From NCBI GenBank assembly GCA_023846275.1, contig JAIUJO010000090.1, positions 1,589,255 to 1,653,254 on the forward strand: 64,000 bases of DNA, written 5' to 3'. The notes under the pieces were generated by a model that did not search any database, was not told where the DNA came from, and saw only the letters and a list, made by a program, of their open reading frames with translations. Each line of letters begins with the position of its first letter. Position 1 is the first letter of the stretch. Made by a program: the position numbers and the translations under genes. The stretch is from Vanilla planifolia (taxonomy: Eukaryota; Streptophyta; Magnoliopsida; Asparagales; Orchidaceae). This document shows, one piece after another, positions 1 through 14,700 of the stretch.

Positions 1-3000
1 ACCTTGATATCTAATTACTTCACAAAAAAATAATAATTTATTAATAATTATGCCTATTTATTTTGGCAATTTGTAGAAATTCCAAATGAGGTCTAATTAA
101 GAGAAAACAAACATCATTAGACCCATTTTGATGAGCGATATCTAGTTAAAAATTCAATTTTATTTTTGCAAAGATTTTTGTTAAGGTCTTGCCAATATGT
201 TGAGGCATTTTTAATTGTATGTTATTTTTTTAATAAGGATGTTTTACTCAACCTTGATAGTATTTTCTAATATAATTATTTCACTTAATATGTCTAATTT
301 CTTGAGAATTTTGCATTGATTTGGCTATATTACAACAATAAATCACTTTATGTGTATCCTTTACATCACTTTCATTTTGTTGTATAATATTATTTTAATT
401 TATGTTATTTTTAATTTTAATATTTATTTACTTAATATCAAAATAAGGTTTTTGTTTATGCTTATTTACTTTGGTTATTTGTAGTATCAAAACGAGGTCT
501 AATATAGAAAAATAGACATTGTTAGACTCATCTCAATGAGCTTTATCTAGCTAAATATTGATTTTATATTTTAAAAATTCTAATTTCCAAGAATTTTGGA
601 TTGCTTTTCCAGTAACTTTCATTCATAGTTTGTGTCATCATCTTGGATGATACACTCGATCTTCTTACTAATTTGGAACATAGTTTTTTTGAATAACATA
701 CCTTATTTATTCAAATGTTTCTTATTGATTTTGTTAATTACAAAGTAACTTCAAATCTCTTTTTTTATAACCTTTAGATATCTATTAATTAATTATATTT
801 CATTATTACAAATACTTATTTATATTGATAATTAATAAAAACTCTAGACCAAATTAGAACAAGGCAAAATAAACATCGACATACTTATTGCAATGAGGTC
901 TATCATAGTAAATGTTTGTTTTATATTTTAAAAAATTTATTTTCTAGGTTTTTAACATGAACTATTACAAAATTTTAATTCATGCCTAATTTTGTGATCA
1001 ATGATGCTATACTCAAACACTTTAGTATTTTAGAATACTACTTTCATATACAAATTATCTCATTCCATTAAAATTTTCACTTTGATTTGGTTATATCTCT
1101 ATGATAATCTTATTCTTTATTTTTGTAACCTTTAAATAGCTTTGATTTGGTTGTCTTAATTGACTTTAATCTATCATTTTATAATGTTAATATATATTAC
1201 TTATAATTAAAATAATAATTTGTTATGTTCAATGCTTATTCACTTTTTTAATTCATATTAATTCTTAATAAGGTTTGATTGAGATAAAATAAACATCAAT
1301 TGACTCATCTAGATGAGCTATATTCAATTCAACATTTTTTTTTTATATTTTAAAATATTTCTTACATAGTTTTGGTCTGTTTTATAGGGCATTTTATTTG
1401 TATCTTTTTTAAGCATCAATAATGTTATAATTGATCATCATAGCATCTTAGAACAAAACCTTTCCATATAATTTATCTCACTTTGTCAAATTTTTTTTTG
1501 GTTTAGTATATTACATTTTTACTTTAAATCTTCTCTCACGTAAGCTTTCAAATATTTTGAATTGTTTTTACAACATTCCTTTAATTTATCTCAATTTAAC
1601 TTTAATACAAATTACTAAAATACAAAAAATAAAAATGTATTATTATTTCAATGAATTTAATTTTGAAATTTAAAGTAATATAACATAACTTTAAATCGCC
1701 CACTTGTAATATTTGCATTAGGTTAATTTTGTTATGTTCGATTGAATTAATTCATCTCAATTTGGCTTTAATCTATATATATATACATTAAAGTAATAGT
1801 TGATTATTTTTTATGTTTATTTACTTTGAAAACTCGTTGTTATTTAAAAAGTTGTTTGATCATACGAAACAAGCCTTGTTGGACTTGTCTTGATGAGTTG
1901 CATATAATAAAAAATTTATTATATTTTTTTTGAATTATTTATCTATTAATTTACCATGTATTTTGAGGTATTTTGTTTTCTACCAGATTTAATGATCAAT
2001 GACATTACACTTGATTTTTTCTGGTATCATAGAATCAAACTTTTCAAGACAATTTATCTTATTTATTTAAATTTCTCACTATTATTTGGTTATATAATTA
2101 CAAAATAGACATTAACATTACTTTAGTTTTGTTATATTACACAGTTCAAGTTATCTCATTTTTTTTATTATTTGTTTACTTAATGTCAAAATAATAATTT
2201 ATTATTTATTATGTGATTTTAATTTTATATTTTGTAGCAATTCAAAATAAAATCTTATCGAGATTAAACAGATGTTATTTGACTAGTTTTGATGAGCTTT
2301 GACTAATTAGATTTTTAATAATTTTTTTAATTTCTTATTTTTTATGATTTAGCAAGTTCTAGATCTCATATAGATTTGTGCCTAATTTGATTATCAAAGA
2401 TGCTATGCTCTATCACTTTAATGTCTTGGAAAGTGACTTTCTTATAAAATTTAATTTATTTTTTCAAATATTTTTCTTTTATTTGGTTTTGTTACAATCT
2501 CACTAAAATTGTTCTCTCAAGTAGCTTTTAAATCATTTTAATTAATTCATGTAGAATTGATTTATTTTATCTCATTTTAGCTTCAATATTTATTTAATTT
2601 TGTAAACTATTGTAATTCAAAACAAAGTCTGGTCAAGACAAAGAGTTTTAGCAAGATCTATCCATGCAAATCTTCATTTCAATATTTATAAATATTTTTC
2701 CTCTAAGTTTTAGTATGCTTTCAAGGTATTTTGATTCGCACCATATTGAATGATCTAGGATATTATACTAAACATCAACATCTTAGAATGCAACTTTCTA
2801 AGACAATTTATGTATTTTTTTGAAATTTTATGTTTTGGTTTGTTTATTTTATTTATTTAATTCAATTTATCTTGTTTCGGCTTAAATATATTTTTACTTT
2901 TATTAAAAAATAATTTATTATTATTTATCTTTATTTAATTTGTTAACTCTTACTTACTCCATAGGACACCTAAATGAGACAAATATAGTTTCATTGGAAT

Positions 3001-6000
3001 CATCTCGACCAGCCCTAAACAATTAACTATGTATTTTAATATTTTAAAAAAAAATACTTTTCTAAAGTTTTTGTAAGATTTTTTGAGACATTTTAATTGT
3101 TACCTTATTTAATGATCATTTGTTATGCACTCGTTCACCATAGTGTCGTGAAATGTTAATTGCCTATACAATTTATGTCATTTCTTCATTCTGTTTTCTT
3201 TTATTTGGTTATATTAGAATATAACTCAAAAACTCCTCCTGAGGACTTTTAAATTTCTTTGATTTAGTTATATTACATAACTTCAATTTAACTCATTTTA
3301 ACTTTAATATATATAAACATAATATTAAAATAATAGTTTGTTGTTATTTGTGCTTCTTTTTTATCATTTGCAACAATTACAAACAAAATCTGATAAAGAT
3401 AAAACAAATATTAATGAATTCATCATGATGCGCTCTAGCCAAGTAAATATTTTTTATTTTAAAATATTAATTTTTTTTAGGATTTTTTTATAATTTATTA
3501 GTCACTTAAATTTGAAGTTGATTTCATGATTGAGCAAATTACAATAAATCTCTTAAGTACCTTGGAATGTCACTTTCCTGTGTAATTTAAGTTTATCGTA
3601 CAAATTTTCCACATTTGTTGAGTTATGTTGCATTATTTCAATTTATTTATTTTTTTTAATATATATTTACTTCAAAACAAAAATTTAATATATTATTATT
3701 ATTTTTAATTATTACATTAGCATGCAAACAATGATTGAGTAAGATAGAAAATGTCACTCGACTCGTCTCAATAAGCTATATCAAAAGTAATATTTATTTA
3801 AATATTTTTAAATATTTTATTTACTATGGTTGTGACAACTTTTGTAATAAATTTTTATTTGTAGCTCGTTTAACGATCAAGGATGTTACACTCAATTTTC
3901 TTACGAGATTGGAATGATATTTCTTGTATAACTAATCTTATTACTTCAAATGTCTTTGATTTTGTTAAATGACTGTGTAACTCAAATCTCCTTTCATAAG
4001 AATTTCATACTGCATTGCTTTATTTTATCTCATTTTAGCTTTAATATCTTTTACTTAATATTAAAATAATTATTTAAGTTTATTTACACATAATTTATAG
4101 TAAATATAGTTAAATATTAATTTTTTAAATATTTTAATTTTTAAGATTTATAAGTATTATGAGACATTTTAGTTCATGCCTAATTGATGATCAAGGATGA
4201 TGCTCTTAATATCTTGGAAAGTAACTTTCTTATTCATTTTATTTTATATCTTCAACTTTTCGGCATTGATTAAGTTATATTATTTTGTAAGACTTCATCC
4301 ACTCTCATGTTTTCTTTTTTATGACCTTGATTTAGCAATGTTACATGACTTCAATTTACCTTTTTTTAATTTTAACATGTATTTGCTAAATATTAAAATA
4401 ATGATATATTATTATTTATGTTTATTTGATTTTATAACTCAAATTAATTTAAAACAAAGTCTAATCAGAATGAAACAAAAGTTGTTGGACAAGCCTTTGA
4501 TGCAGTCAATTTTTTAATTTTATTTTTTAATACTTTACGTGTTTTACAAGTTATTTTGATTCAAATCTAATTTAATGATCAAGGATGTTATGCTCGATCT
4601 CCTCAGTTTCTAAGATGCTACTTTCTTATAACATTTATGTCATTGTATCACATGTTTTTTTTTATTTTGTTATATTATATTACTATAATTTTTCTTATTT
4701 CAAATTTAATATATGCTTACTTAATATTAAAAAATTGTTGCATATAATTTAATTTTAATTATTATAATTCATAATAATTCAAAACTAGGTCCAATTGAGA
4801 CAAAACAAAGGTTATTGGACCCATCTCGATAAGATTGATCCAATAAAATATTCTTTTTTAAATTTTAAATATTTTTATTTTTATGATTTTGACATGTATT
4901 TAAAGTTATTTTTATTTGTAACAGAATTGAGGATCAATAATTTCGTACTTGATCTTTTAAGTATCTTTAAATGCAATATTCATGTAAAACGTATCTAATT
5001 TCTTCAAATATTTTTAATTTTCATTAAGTTATATATGTGTATAGCTATAAATCTCCTCTTCTTTGAAGTTTACATTACTTTGATTTTGTTATATTAGATT
5101 ACTTTAAATTATTTCATTTAAATTTTCATATATATTTTTTTAATATAAAAATAATACATGATATATATTTATGATTATTTATTTTGGTAACTTGTATCAA
5201 TCTCAAATAAACATCAATCAGATGAACAATTGTCATTAGACTTATCAAAATAAGATCTATTTAATTATATATTTATCTCTATATTTTTATATATTTTTAC
5301 CTTATAAGATTTTATTACTCTTTACGAGGCATTTTGATTCATAGATAACATCATGATTGAGCACTTTACACTTGATCTCCTTTTTTCTTGGATTACAACT
5401 TTCTTGTATTGTTTAACTCATTGCCTCAAACTCCTTTTTACTTCGATTTGGTTATTTTATTATGTGTCTCTAAATCTCCCTTCAAGTAACCTTTACATCA
5501 CATCATTTCATTATATTACATTGCTTTAATTTTTCTTAATTTAATTTCTTGTAATTATTTACTTAATAAATATTTTATAATTATTTAATCTTATTTAAAT
5601 TTATAGTTCATATCAATTTGAGATAAGGATTGAGTGAGACCAAAAAATGTCATTTGTCTCCTCTCAATGAACAATATCCAATTAAATATATTTTTTAAAA
5701 ATTTTTTAAAAAATATTTTCAATTTTAGGAAGCTTTGCCAAACATTTTGATTTGTATCATATTTATAGATCAAAGATATTATTCTTATTATCCTTTGTAA
5801 ATTGGAATAAAACTTTCACTTATAATTTCACTCATTTCTTCAAACTTTTCACTTTGATTTGTTTATATTATGTTGTACTAGTTTATCTCTTGTAGTATTA
5901 ATAGGAGAACACATTATTTTAAATTATTTATTTTATTATCATTTATGCTTATTTATTTTGATAATTCATAATAATTTCAAATATGGTCCAATAAGGAAAA

Positions 6001-7983
6001 AAACGAACATTAATGGACTCCTCTCGATAGGGTCTATCCTATTAAATATTTTTTTTATTTAATAAATATTTTATTATCTAATATTTTTCTTGTTTTATGA
6101 GATATTTTTATTTTTATATGATATAAGGATTAATGATGATGTCGATCCCATTAGCACTTTTAATTGCAACTTTCTCTTATGATTTACCTCATTATTTCAA
6201 AATGTACATTTCTATTTGATTATACTACAATGTAACTCTAAATCTCTTCTCATGTAACCATTACATCACTTTGATTATACTATATGACATTATTTTAATT
6301 TATCTTATTTTAGCTTTTATATACATTCATCTAATATTAAAAAAAATAATTTGTTATTATATATGGCTATTTTCTTTGGTAAGAGCAATAATTCCAAGTG
6401 ATGTTTGATTGAAATGAAATAAACATCATTAAACTAATCTCAACAAACTCTATCTAATTAAATATTTAATTTTCTATTTTTAAATATTTTTCTCCAAGGT
6501 TATTGCATTCTTTATAAGGTATTTTGGTTCATGCATTATGACAATCAATGCTATTATATGCAATCTCTTTCATTTCTTGGAATGCAACTTTCTCATAAAC
6601 TTTATATCATTTTTCAAATTTTTTTCTTCAATTTAGCTATATTACCATATAACTCTATACCTTCTCCGATGTAACCTTTACATCACCTTTATTTGGTTAT
6701 GGTCCATTGCTCCAAACCTTCTTATTTAAGCTTTAGTATTTAAATAATACAAAAATAATAATTTTTTTATATTTATGCTTATTTCTTTTAATCATTTTAT
6801 GCAATTAAAAATTAGAACAAATCAAGAAAAACATCTTTGGACTCCTCCTAGAATGCTCTAACCATTTAAATAATTTTTATATATTATTAAATATTTTCTT
6901 TCTAAGGTTTTTTGCTACTTTCTTTGATATTTTGATTCCAACATGATATGATGGTTGATGATGTTATGCTTGATATCTTTAGCAACTTTGAATGCAACTT
7001 TATAATCCTATGTTTTTATACCATTAAATGTTTTGTTTCAATTTATTATATTAATATATAACTATAAATCCTTTCTCATGTGACCTTTACATCCATTTCA
7101 TATGGTTACATTCTGTTGCTTCAAGTTATCTCATTTAGAATTTAATATAATTTACCTAATATTCAAATAATAATTTATTATTATATATTCTTACATAATT
7201 TTTAAATCACAATAATTCTAGATGTGCTTCGACGAGATGAAACAAATGTTGTTACACTCATCTCGACAAGCATTATCCAATATGAAATTCTTTTTAAAAT
7301 TTTTAAACATTTTATGATCAAGAGTTTTGACATCCTTTGCATGACATTTTAATTCGTTCTCTATTAAACGATAGACAATGTTGCACTAGACCTTATTCAC
7401 ATTGAGGAATGAAACTTTCATGTACAAATTGGTTTATTTTTTCAAATTTTTTCTTTTGATTTGGTTGAATTTTTTTGTAACTATAAATATTTTCTTAATA
7501 TAAATTTATTAAACATTATGAGATTAATATATTATTATTTAAGTTTATTTACTTAGGTAATTTTTCATAATTCTAAATCAAGTGTAATCAAGATAAAAGA
7601 AATATTATGAAATTCATTTTGACTAGGCTTATCTAATTAAATAATCATTTTTATATTTATAAATATCTAATTTGCATGAGTTTTAGCACACTTTATGAGC
7701 AATTTAGATTCATATATAAGATGATAGTTAAGAATGTTATATTCCATCCCCTTAGTACTTTGGAATGAAAATTTTCTTATACTATTCATAAAATTTCTTC
7801 AAATTGTTTGCTTTGTTTTGTTTATATTATTATGTAACTTTTAATCTCCTCTCCTGTGACCTCTACATTGCATCGATTAGGCTATCTTACATTTCTTCGA
7901 TATATAACATTTTAGCCTTAATAAATATTGACTTAATATTAAAATAAATACTTTTTTATTTTTTTAAATATTAAATTTTTTTT

Positions 7984-7990
<7 letters not shown>
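1..7990 (-). repeat. Diverged ~415-bp AT-rich satellite array, reverse orientation
   Basis: About 20 monomers lie head-to-tail on the minus strand. The A-box (reverse form, CTCATCTCGATGAG-like followed by CTCTATCCAATTAAATATT-like sequence) is seen near 120, 520, 880, 1300, 1880, 2280, 2645, 3000, 3415, 3757, 4105 (eroded), 4475, 4812, 5235, 5650, 6010, 6425, 6837, 7250 and 7610. The commonest spacing is 410-420 bp; shorter intervals of 340-375 bp are monomers with internal deletions, and 1300-1880 is over-long. Between A-boxes the other conserved blocks appear in fixed order, for example the TTTGATTTGGTTATATTA block about twice per unit. Short open frames here (all under 110 codons, such as 4197-4517) have no consistent position in the monomer and look like chance. 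I see no gene. The array continues past the left edge of the window. Confidence 0.9.

Positions 7991-8028
<38 letters not shown>
7991..8028. repeat. (TA)19 microsatellite at an inverted-array junction
   Basis: This is an uninterrupted AT/TA dinucleotide run of 38 bp. It lies exactly where the array changes from reverse to forward orientation. Monomer sequence of the same phase (the AATATTAAAATAATAA / TTATTATTTTAATATT region) flanks it on both sides, so the run is at the centre of a large imperfect palindrome. A motif TATATTATAACTAAA-TGAAATT occurs just right of the run (about 8024) and again near 8096, showing a small local duplication. Confidence 0.9.
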
Positions 8029-8033
<5 letters not shown>

Positions 8034-10715
8034 CTAAATTGAAATTGCTTTTTCCATTATTATTTTATAATAAATTATTATTTTAGTAATAATTTATATA
8101 TTATAACTAAAATGAAATTAAACATACATAAATGATAATAAATTATGAAATTAAAAAAGAATAAATATTATTATTTTAATAAATAGTAAATGTGTAATAA
8201 ACCAAAAATGAGGTTAGGTTAAGCTATGTAATATATATCAAAGTAATGTAAAGGTCACATAGAAGAGATTTAGAGTTTTGCGATAATATAACCAAATGAA
8301 AGAAAGATTTTTCGATAAATGAGAAAGTCAATGTGAGAGATTTTTTCCAATATACTATTGCGTTAAGGCGTAGCATCCTTGATTACCAAATCAAACATGA
8401 AGTGAAATATCTCATAAAGCATGCCAACACCCTAGTTAAAATCATTGAAAAAATATTTAAAAACATTTTTTAAAAATATATTTAATTAGATAAAGCTTAT
8501 TGAGATGAGTTTAGTGAAATTTTTTTGTCATGAACAAACCTCATTCAGAATTATTATGAATTATCAACCAAAATGAGATTAAATAATAATAAATTAACAT
8601 TTTAACATTAAATTTATATATATTAAAGTTAAGATGAGATAAATTTAAATAATATTATACAACCAAATCAAAATAAAATAAATGTGGCACAAGAGGAGAT
8701 TTATAGTTAGATATTAATGTTGTCAATTAAATGCAAAATATTTAAATAAGGTAAATTTTACAAGAATGTTGAACTCAAATATACTAAAAAGATTGAGCAT
8801 AACAAACTCAATCATCAAATTTTGTTTGGATTAAAAAATCTTTTAACACACAAAACAAGAGCATAAAATTTATCCAAAAAACATAAAAATGAATATTAAA
8901 TTGGATAGTGCTCATTTAGTCAAGTTGATTGAAGTCATTTTCATCCTCATCAGTTCTCATTTTAAATTATTATGAATTACAAATACAAATAAGAATAAAT
9001 AATATTAAATTATTATATTAATAAAAAATATATATATTATTTAATTTTTGTAAATCAACGTATCTCTTGAAGAGTCCCAAAACTATAGAAAATGTAAAGT
9101 AAGGTGAATATTTTACTGGATAAAACTTGTCGAGATGATTCCAATAATCTTTAGAATTAATGTGAATTACAAATTAAAATAAGAATAAATAACAAAATAT
9201 AATTATGTGAATCTTAAGTAAATGCATATTAATAATAAAATCAGATAATTTCAATCAACAGAATAGAGCAAAATCATATCAATGTTGAGAAGAGTTATGT
9301 TTAAAAGTAATATAACCAATTCAAAATAAAACACTTGAAGAAATGAGATACACTATATAAGAAATTTCCATTCAAAGGAATTCAGGAGATCGAGTGTAGC
9401 ATCATAAATCGACAAATCACATATGAAATGAAATATCTCATAAAAAATGCCAAAATATTTGAAAAGAAGAAATTTAAAACATAAAAATTAACATTTAATT
9501 GTATATATCTCCTTGACATAAGCGAATGATGTTTGTTTCTCATCATTCAAATCTTTTTTATAAAGACGACATAACATCAAAAATAAGCACAAATAAAAAA
9601 ATAGTACTTTAATATTAAGGAAATTTTTATTAAAGTTGAAATGAGATAAATTAAAAAAAATATAATATAACCAATCAAATCAATATAAGGGTCATAAGAG
9701 AGGTAATTTAGAGTTACATAAGAATATTACCAAACCAAAGAAAAAAAATTATTAAAATATAAGACATTATAACAAAAATTTACATTCCAAGATACTAAGA
9801 AGATCAAACATAACATACTCAATCATGAAATAATGCATGAATCAAAATACATCATAAAGCATGTCAAAACCCTAAAAAATAATTTGTAATTATAAAAATA
9901 AATATTTATATTGATAGAATTTGTCAAGATGAGTCCAAGCATGATCATTTCATCATAATAAGATGTCATTTGGAATTATTATAAATTAACAAAGTAAAAA
10001 TAAATAAAACAAAACTATTTTTATTGTATTATGTATTTATATATTAAAGCTAAAGCTTGTTAAATTGAACTAATGTAATGATCACAGGAGAGGAGAATTA
10101 AAATTTCATATTAATATAACTAAATTAAAGATAAACTTTTGAAGAAATAAGACAAATTTTATAAGAAAGTTACACTCTTTAATACTTAGTAGATCGAGCA
10201 TAGTATCCTCATCCATCAAATTAGTTACAAATTGAAGTGTCTCAACAAGCATGCAAAACCTAAAAAAAATAAAATATTTTACAATATAAAAATGAAAAAT
10301 TAATCAGATAGAAATCATCGAGATGAGTTAAACAATATATGTTTCTTCTTGATTAGATCTCAAATGGAATTACTACAAATTCAAAAATTAAATAAGCATA
10401 AAAAAGTAAAGTATCAATTAAATTTGAAGCTGATTATATTAATGTTGAAATAAGATTTATTGAAGCAACATAATATAAAGAAATCATGGGGATGTAAAGC
10501 TCACAAAATTGGAAACTTATAGTTTCTTAATAATATTTCTTGATTACAGCAAAAAAGCTTTTATAATCAGATAAATTATACACAAAAGTTGCAATCCAAG
10601 ATTTTGAGGATAATGGGTGTAAAATCTTTGATCATTAAATTAGATGAGAATCAAAATGTCTCATAAAGCATATAAAAATCCTAAAAAATAAAATATTTAA
10701 AAATATAAAAAAGAA
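8029..10715 (+). repeat. Satellite array, forward orientation
   Basis: Same monomer family as the reverse array to the left, now on the plus strand. A-boxes are near 8484, 8900, 9113, 9497, 9907 and 10302. The 8900-9113 interval is about half a monomer; near 9050-9075 the sequence jumps between phases, so this unit is a truncated or recombined copy. The stretch ends in the block CATATAAAAATCCTAAAAAA (about 10670), immediately before orientation flips. No gene is seen. Confidence 0.88.
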
Positions 10716-11740
10716 GCTCCAATTTTTCACATGGATATAGTGATATTTTTATGTAACGATTCATCTCTTTTTGTTCGACCTTTACATCATTTTCATTTAC
10801 AGATATTATGTTATTATTTATGATAATTTTTTGGTAATTTGTAATAACTTTGATTGAGATGACACAAATACCATTAGACTTACCTCGATGAACTCTACAC
10901 AACTATACATTCATTTTTATATTATTGAATATTATATATTTTCTAAGATTTGTTTATTCTTCACAAGTCATTTTGATTCATACATGATTTGATGATCAAG
11001 GTGCTTTCACTTTGTCTTCTTAGTATATTAAACTGTTACTTTCTTTTATAATTTATCCTTTTTTTCAAAACTTTCTTTTTGATTTGGTTATATTAACATG
11101 AAACCCTAATTTTTCTTTCATGTGATCATTAAGTCACATTTATTTTGTTATGTTAAATTACTTTAATTTGACTTATTACATTTTTATTATAATTTTTTTT
11201 TATTAAAATAATAATTTATCTTTATTTACGTTATTTATTCATCAGATTCATAATAGTTATAATAGTGGTTTGATCAAGACAAAATAATCATCATTACACT
11301 CATCTTAATAAGCATTATCCAATTAAACATTTATTTTTATAATTTTAAATATTCGATTTTTTAAGATTTTAGCAAATTCTATTAGCCTTTTAAATTCATT
11401 TATAATTTGATGACTAAGGTTGTTGTACTTGATCTTCTTCATATCTTGGAATGCAACTTTAGACTATAGTTTATATAATTATTTAAAATTTTTCAAAATG
11501 ATTTCGTGATATTACTATGAATCTTTGATTCACCTTTGATGTGACCTCTATATCTCATTGATTTGGTTAATAACATTATTTCAGTTTATCTCATTTCAAC
11601 TTTAGCACATATTAATTTAATATTATTATTTTAATTTATTAATATTTTAGTTTATTTAGTTATGTATTACATAGTAATTCTAGTTGTGTACTGATCGAGG
11701 TGACACAAATTTCATTTGACTTTTATTGATGAACTAAAAA
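10716..11740 (-). repeat. Inverted satellite block (about 1.0 kb, ~2.5 monomers)
   Basis: Orientation reverses at about 10716 and returns at about 11740. Reverse A-boxes are near 10873, 11293 and 11716, spaced about 420 bp, with reverse forms of the ACCTTTACATCA and GATTTGGTTATATTA blocks between them (for example 10788 and 11078-11092). The right edge is marked by a short A-rich run (about 11738-11747) and a non-satellite patch to about 11765. The small open frame at 10681-10902 straddles the left junction and is not credible as a gene. Confidence 0.85.
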
Positions 11741-14700
11741 AAAGGTATTCATTTTTAGGTACCTAAAATGACATCGATCATCAATTGAAGTTCAAATAAA
11801 AATATCCTATAAAACATGTCAAAATCCTATATAATTAATATTCAAAAAAATAAAAATGAATAATTTATTGCATAAAGTTTTTCAAGATGAGTATATTGAT
11901 TGTTATTTCATGTCTGTTAGAGCTAGCATTAGAATTATAATAAATTAATAAGGTAGCTAAGCATAAATATTAATAAGATATTATTTTAATATTACATAAA
12001 TATATATTAAAGCTAAAATATGACAAATTAATCTATATAGTATAATCAAATCAATATGATGTAAAACTAAAACATAAAAAGAATTAAAGTATCCCAAAAA
12101 GTGTGAAAATAAAATATTTAAAAATAATAAAATAAATAAAAATAATATTTAATTGGATATTGTTCATCGAGAAGGTCTAACAAATTTTGTTGAACGTAAA
12201 TAACATGTCGTTCAGAGTTACTATGAATTACAAAATTAAATAAGATAAACAATAATAAATTATTATTTTATTTTAATTAAATATATTATCAAAGCTAAAA
12301 TAATATAAATTTAGACAATATAATATAATCAAAAAATTCAGTATAAATGTCACATGAGAGGATATTTGGAGTAACATGGTTACATAACAAAATCGAAAGG
12401 AAAACTTTTAAAACATAAGATAGCATGCAAACATTGCATTCAAAGATGGCAACATCTTTCATAAAAAATTCAAGTACGAATCAAAAGGTGTTGTAAAGTA
12501 CATCATAATCTTTGAAAAAAAAATATTTTAAAAATAAACCTATATAATGAATTGGATAGAGCTCGTTGAGATCAGTGGATCATTTATTTTGTGACCATCA
12601 TAACTTGTTTAGAATTCTTACAAATTATTAAACAAAAAAGTAATAAATAATGATATATTATAACTTTAATCTTAAATAAATATATACCAAAGAAGAAATG
12701 AGATACATTTATGAAACATAATATAACTAAATCAAAGCAATGTACATTCTACTTAAGATATGATTCAGAGGTGCATTACAACAATACCAAATCAAAGAAA
12801 AACTTTTAAAAAATGAGATAAGATATATGTGAAAATTGCATTCCAAGATAGTAAGTTGTTCATCTGTATCATTATTGATCATTTGAACATTTTTGGACTC
12901 CTCTTTATTAACTCTATCCTATTGAATGACAAAAAACCAATGTAGAAGTAAAATTAGTGGAGAATTAGTGTTTAGTAGTAATATTACAAAATAAAAGTGA
13001 AATGATTAAAGAAATGAGGTAAATTATTTGGACAGTTGCATTCAAAGATTCTACAAAGATTTAGTGCTACTTGTTTGATAATAAAAGAAGTATGAATTAA
13101 AATGATTGTTATAGCTTTCCTTTATTCTAGAAAATAATTTATTTACAAAAATAAAATAAGCATAAATTGATTATAAATGCTTGCTTCATTTGTAATAGAC
13201 ATCATTTATCATTAAAACTCCTTACCTAAGTACAAAGAATAAATAATAATGTAATTTGTCAAAATATAAGTGATTTAAAGGTCACTACAGAGGAGATTTA
13301 AAATTACATTATAATATAAGAAAATAAAATTTAAGCATTTTAAGAAATGAGATAAATCATATGAAAAAGTTGTATTTAATGATATTAAGTACATGAAGCA
13401 TACTATCCCTGATCATCAAATCAGTTAGGTATCAAAATGATAAATTATCCATAAAAACTTGAAAATAAAATAGTTAAAGACAAAAAATGAATATTTATTT
13501 AGATAAAGACCACCAAGACTATTCAAAGATATTAGATTCCTTTATGTTAGGCATTATTTGTAATTAATGCGAATAACTAAAGTAATTATGCATAAATAAT
13601 AATAATTTTTTTTAATATTAAGAAAATAGATATTAAAGGTAAAATTATAAAAATAGAAATTATGCAGTATAACCAAATTGAAGAAATGTAAAAGTGAAAA
13701 GGGAGGACATTTTGAGTTGCATTTGAATATAACCAAATGAAAGGAAAATGTTTTGAAAAAATAGAAAAATTATACGAAATGTTACATTCCAAGATGGTAT
13801 GGTGAGCAAGTGTAACATCCTTACTTATACAAAAAAGGTATGAATAAAAAAACTCATAAATCATGCATAAATGATAGAAAATTTTTTTAAAAACTTAAAA
13901 AGATATATAGTAAGATATAGCCCATAAAGAGAAGTGTAATAATATTTGTTTTGTTTTAATTAGACGACCATTAGAATTACTACATATTGGAAAAATAAAA
14001 AATATTAAGTAGCAATAAATTTTTGTTTTAATTTTTGGTTGATATATAGTTGACAAAAATGTGTTAAATTTCAACAAAGTAATATAAACAAATCAATGTG
14101 ATATGTTATTCACAATAAAGCAGCTTACAATTTATGCAGTAAAATAACAAAATCAATGGGAAAGTTAAAATAAATGAGATAAATTGCATGAAAACTTTGC
14201 ATTTCAAAATACTTTAGACATCAACTGTAACATCTTTGATTATTCAAAATAGGCAATATTTAAAAAGTCTCATAAAACAAGCTAAAACCTTAAAAATAAG
14301 TTAGTTAAAAAGATACAAAAATGAATATTTAATTGAATAAAATTCATCGAGATTAATCCAACAATATTTGTCTCATCTCAATCGAACCACTCATTGAATT
14401 TCCATTAATTACCAAAGTAAATAAACAAAAATAATGGCAAATTATTATTTTAACTTTAAGAAAAGAGATATGAAAAGTAAAATTAGATAAATTCAACAAA
14501 TGCAATATGGACAAATTAAGGTGATGTAAAAGTCACATGAGATGAGATTTTGAGTTCCATTATAACCTAACAAAATGAAACCAAAACATTTGAAGAACTA
14601 AGTTAAATTGTTCCAAAAGTTGTATTCAAAGATATTAATGTGATCAATTTAATATTGTTGGCAGTGAAATTAAATACAAATCAAAAGACCTCATAAAATA

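Noticed and set aside
4197-4517. 106-codon plus-strand hydrophobic open frame
   Set aside because: It spans ordinary reverse-oriented satellite monomers; its Phe/Leu/Ile/Tyr content is what AT-rich DNA gives, and other monomers do not preserve it.
10670-10700. Telomere-like AAACCCTA-type motif in the monomer (CAAAACCCTAGAAAA block)
   Set aside because: Only one heptamer-like word per unit and usually degenerate; no tandem telomeric repeat.
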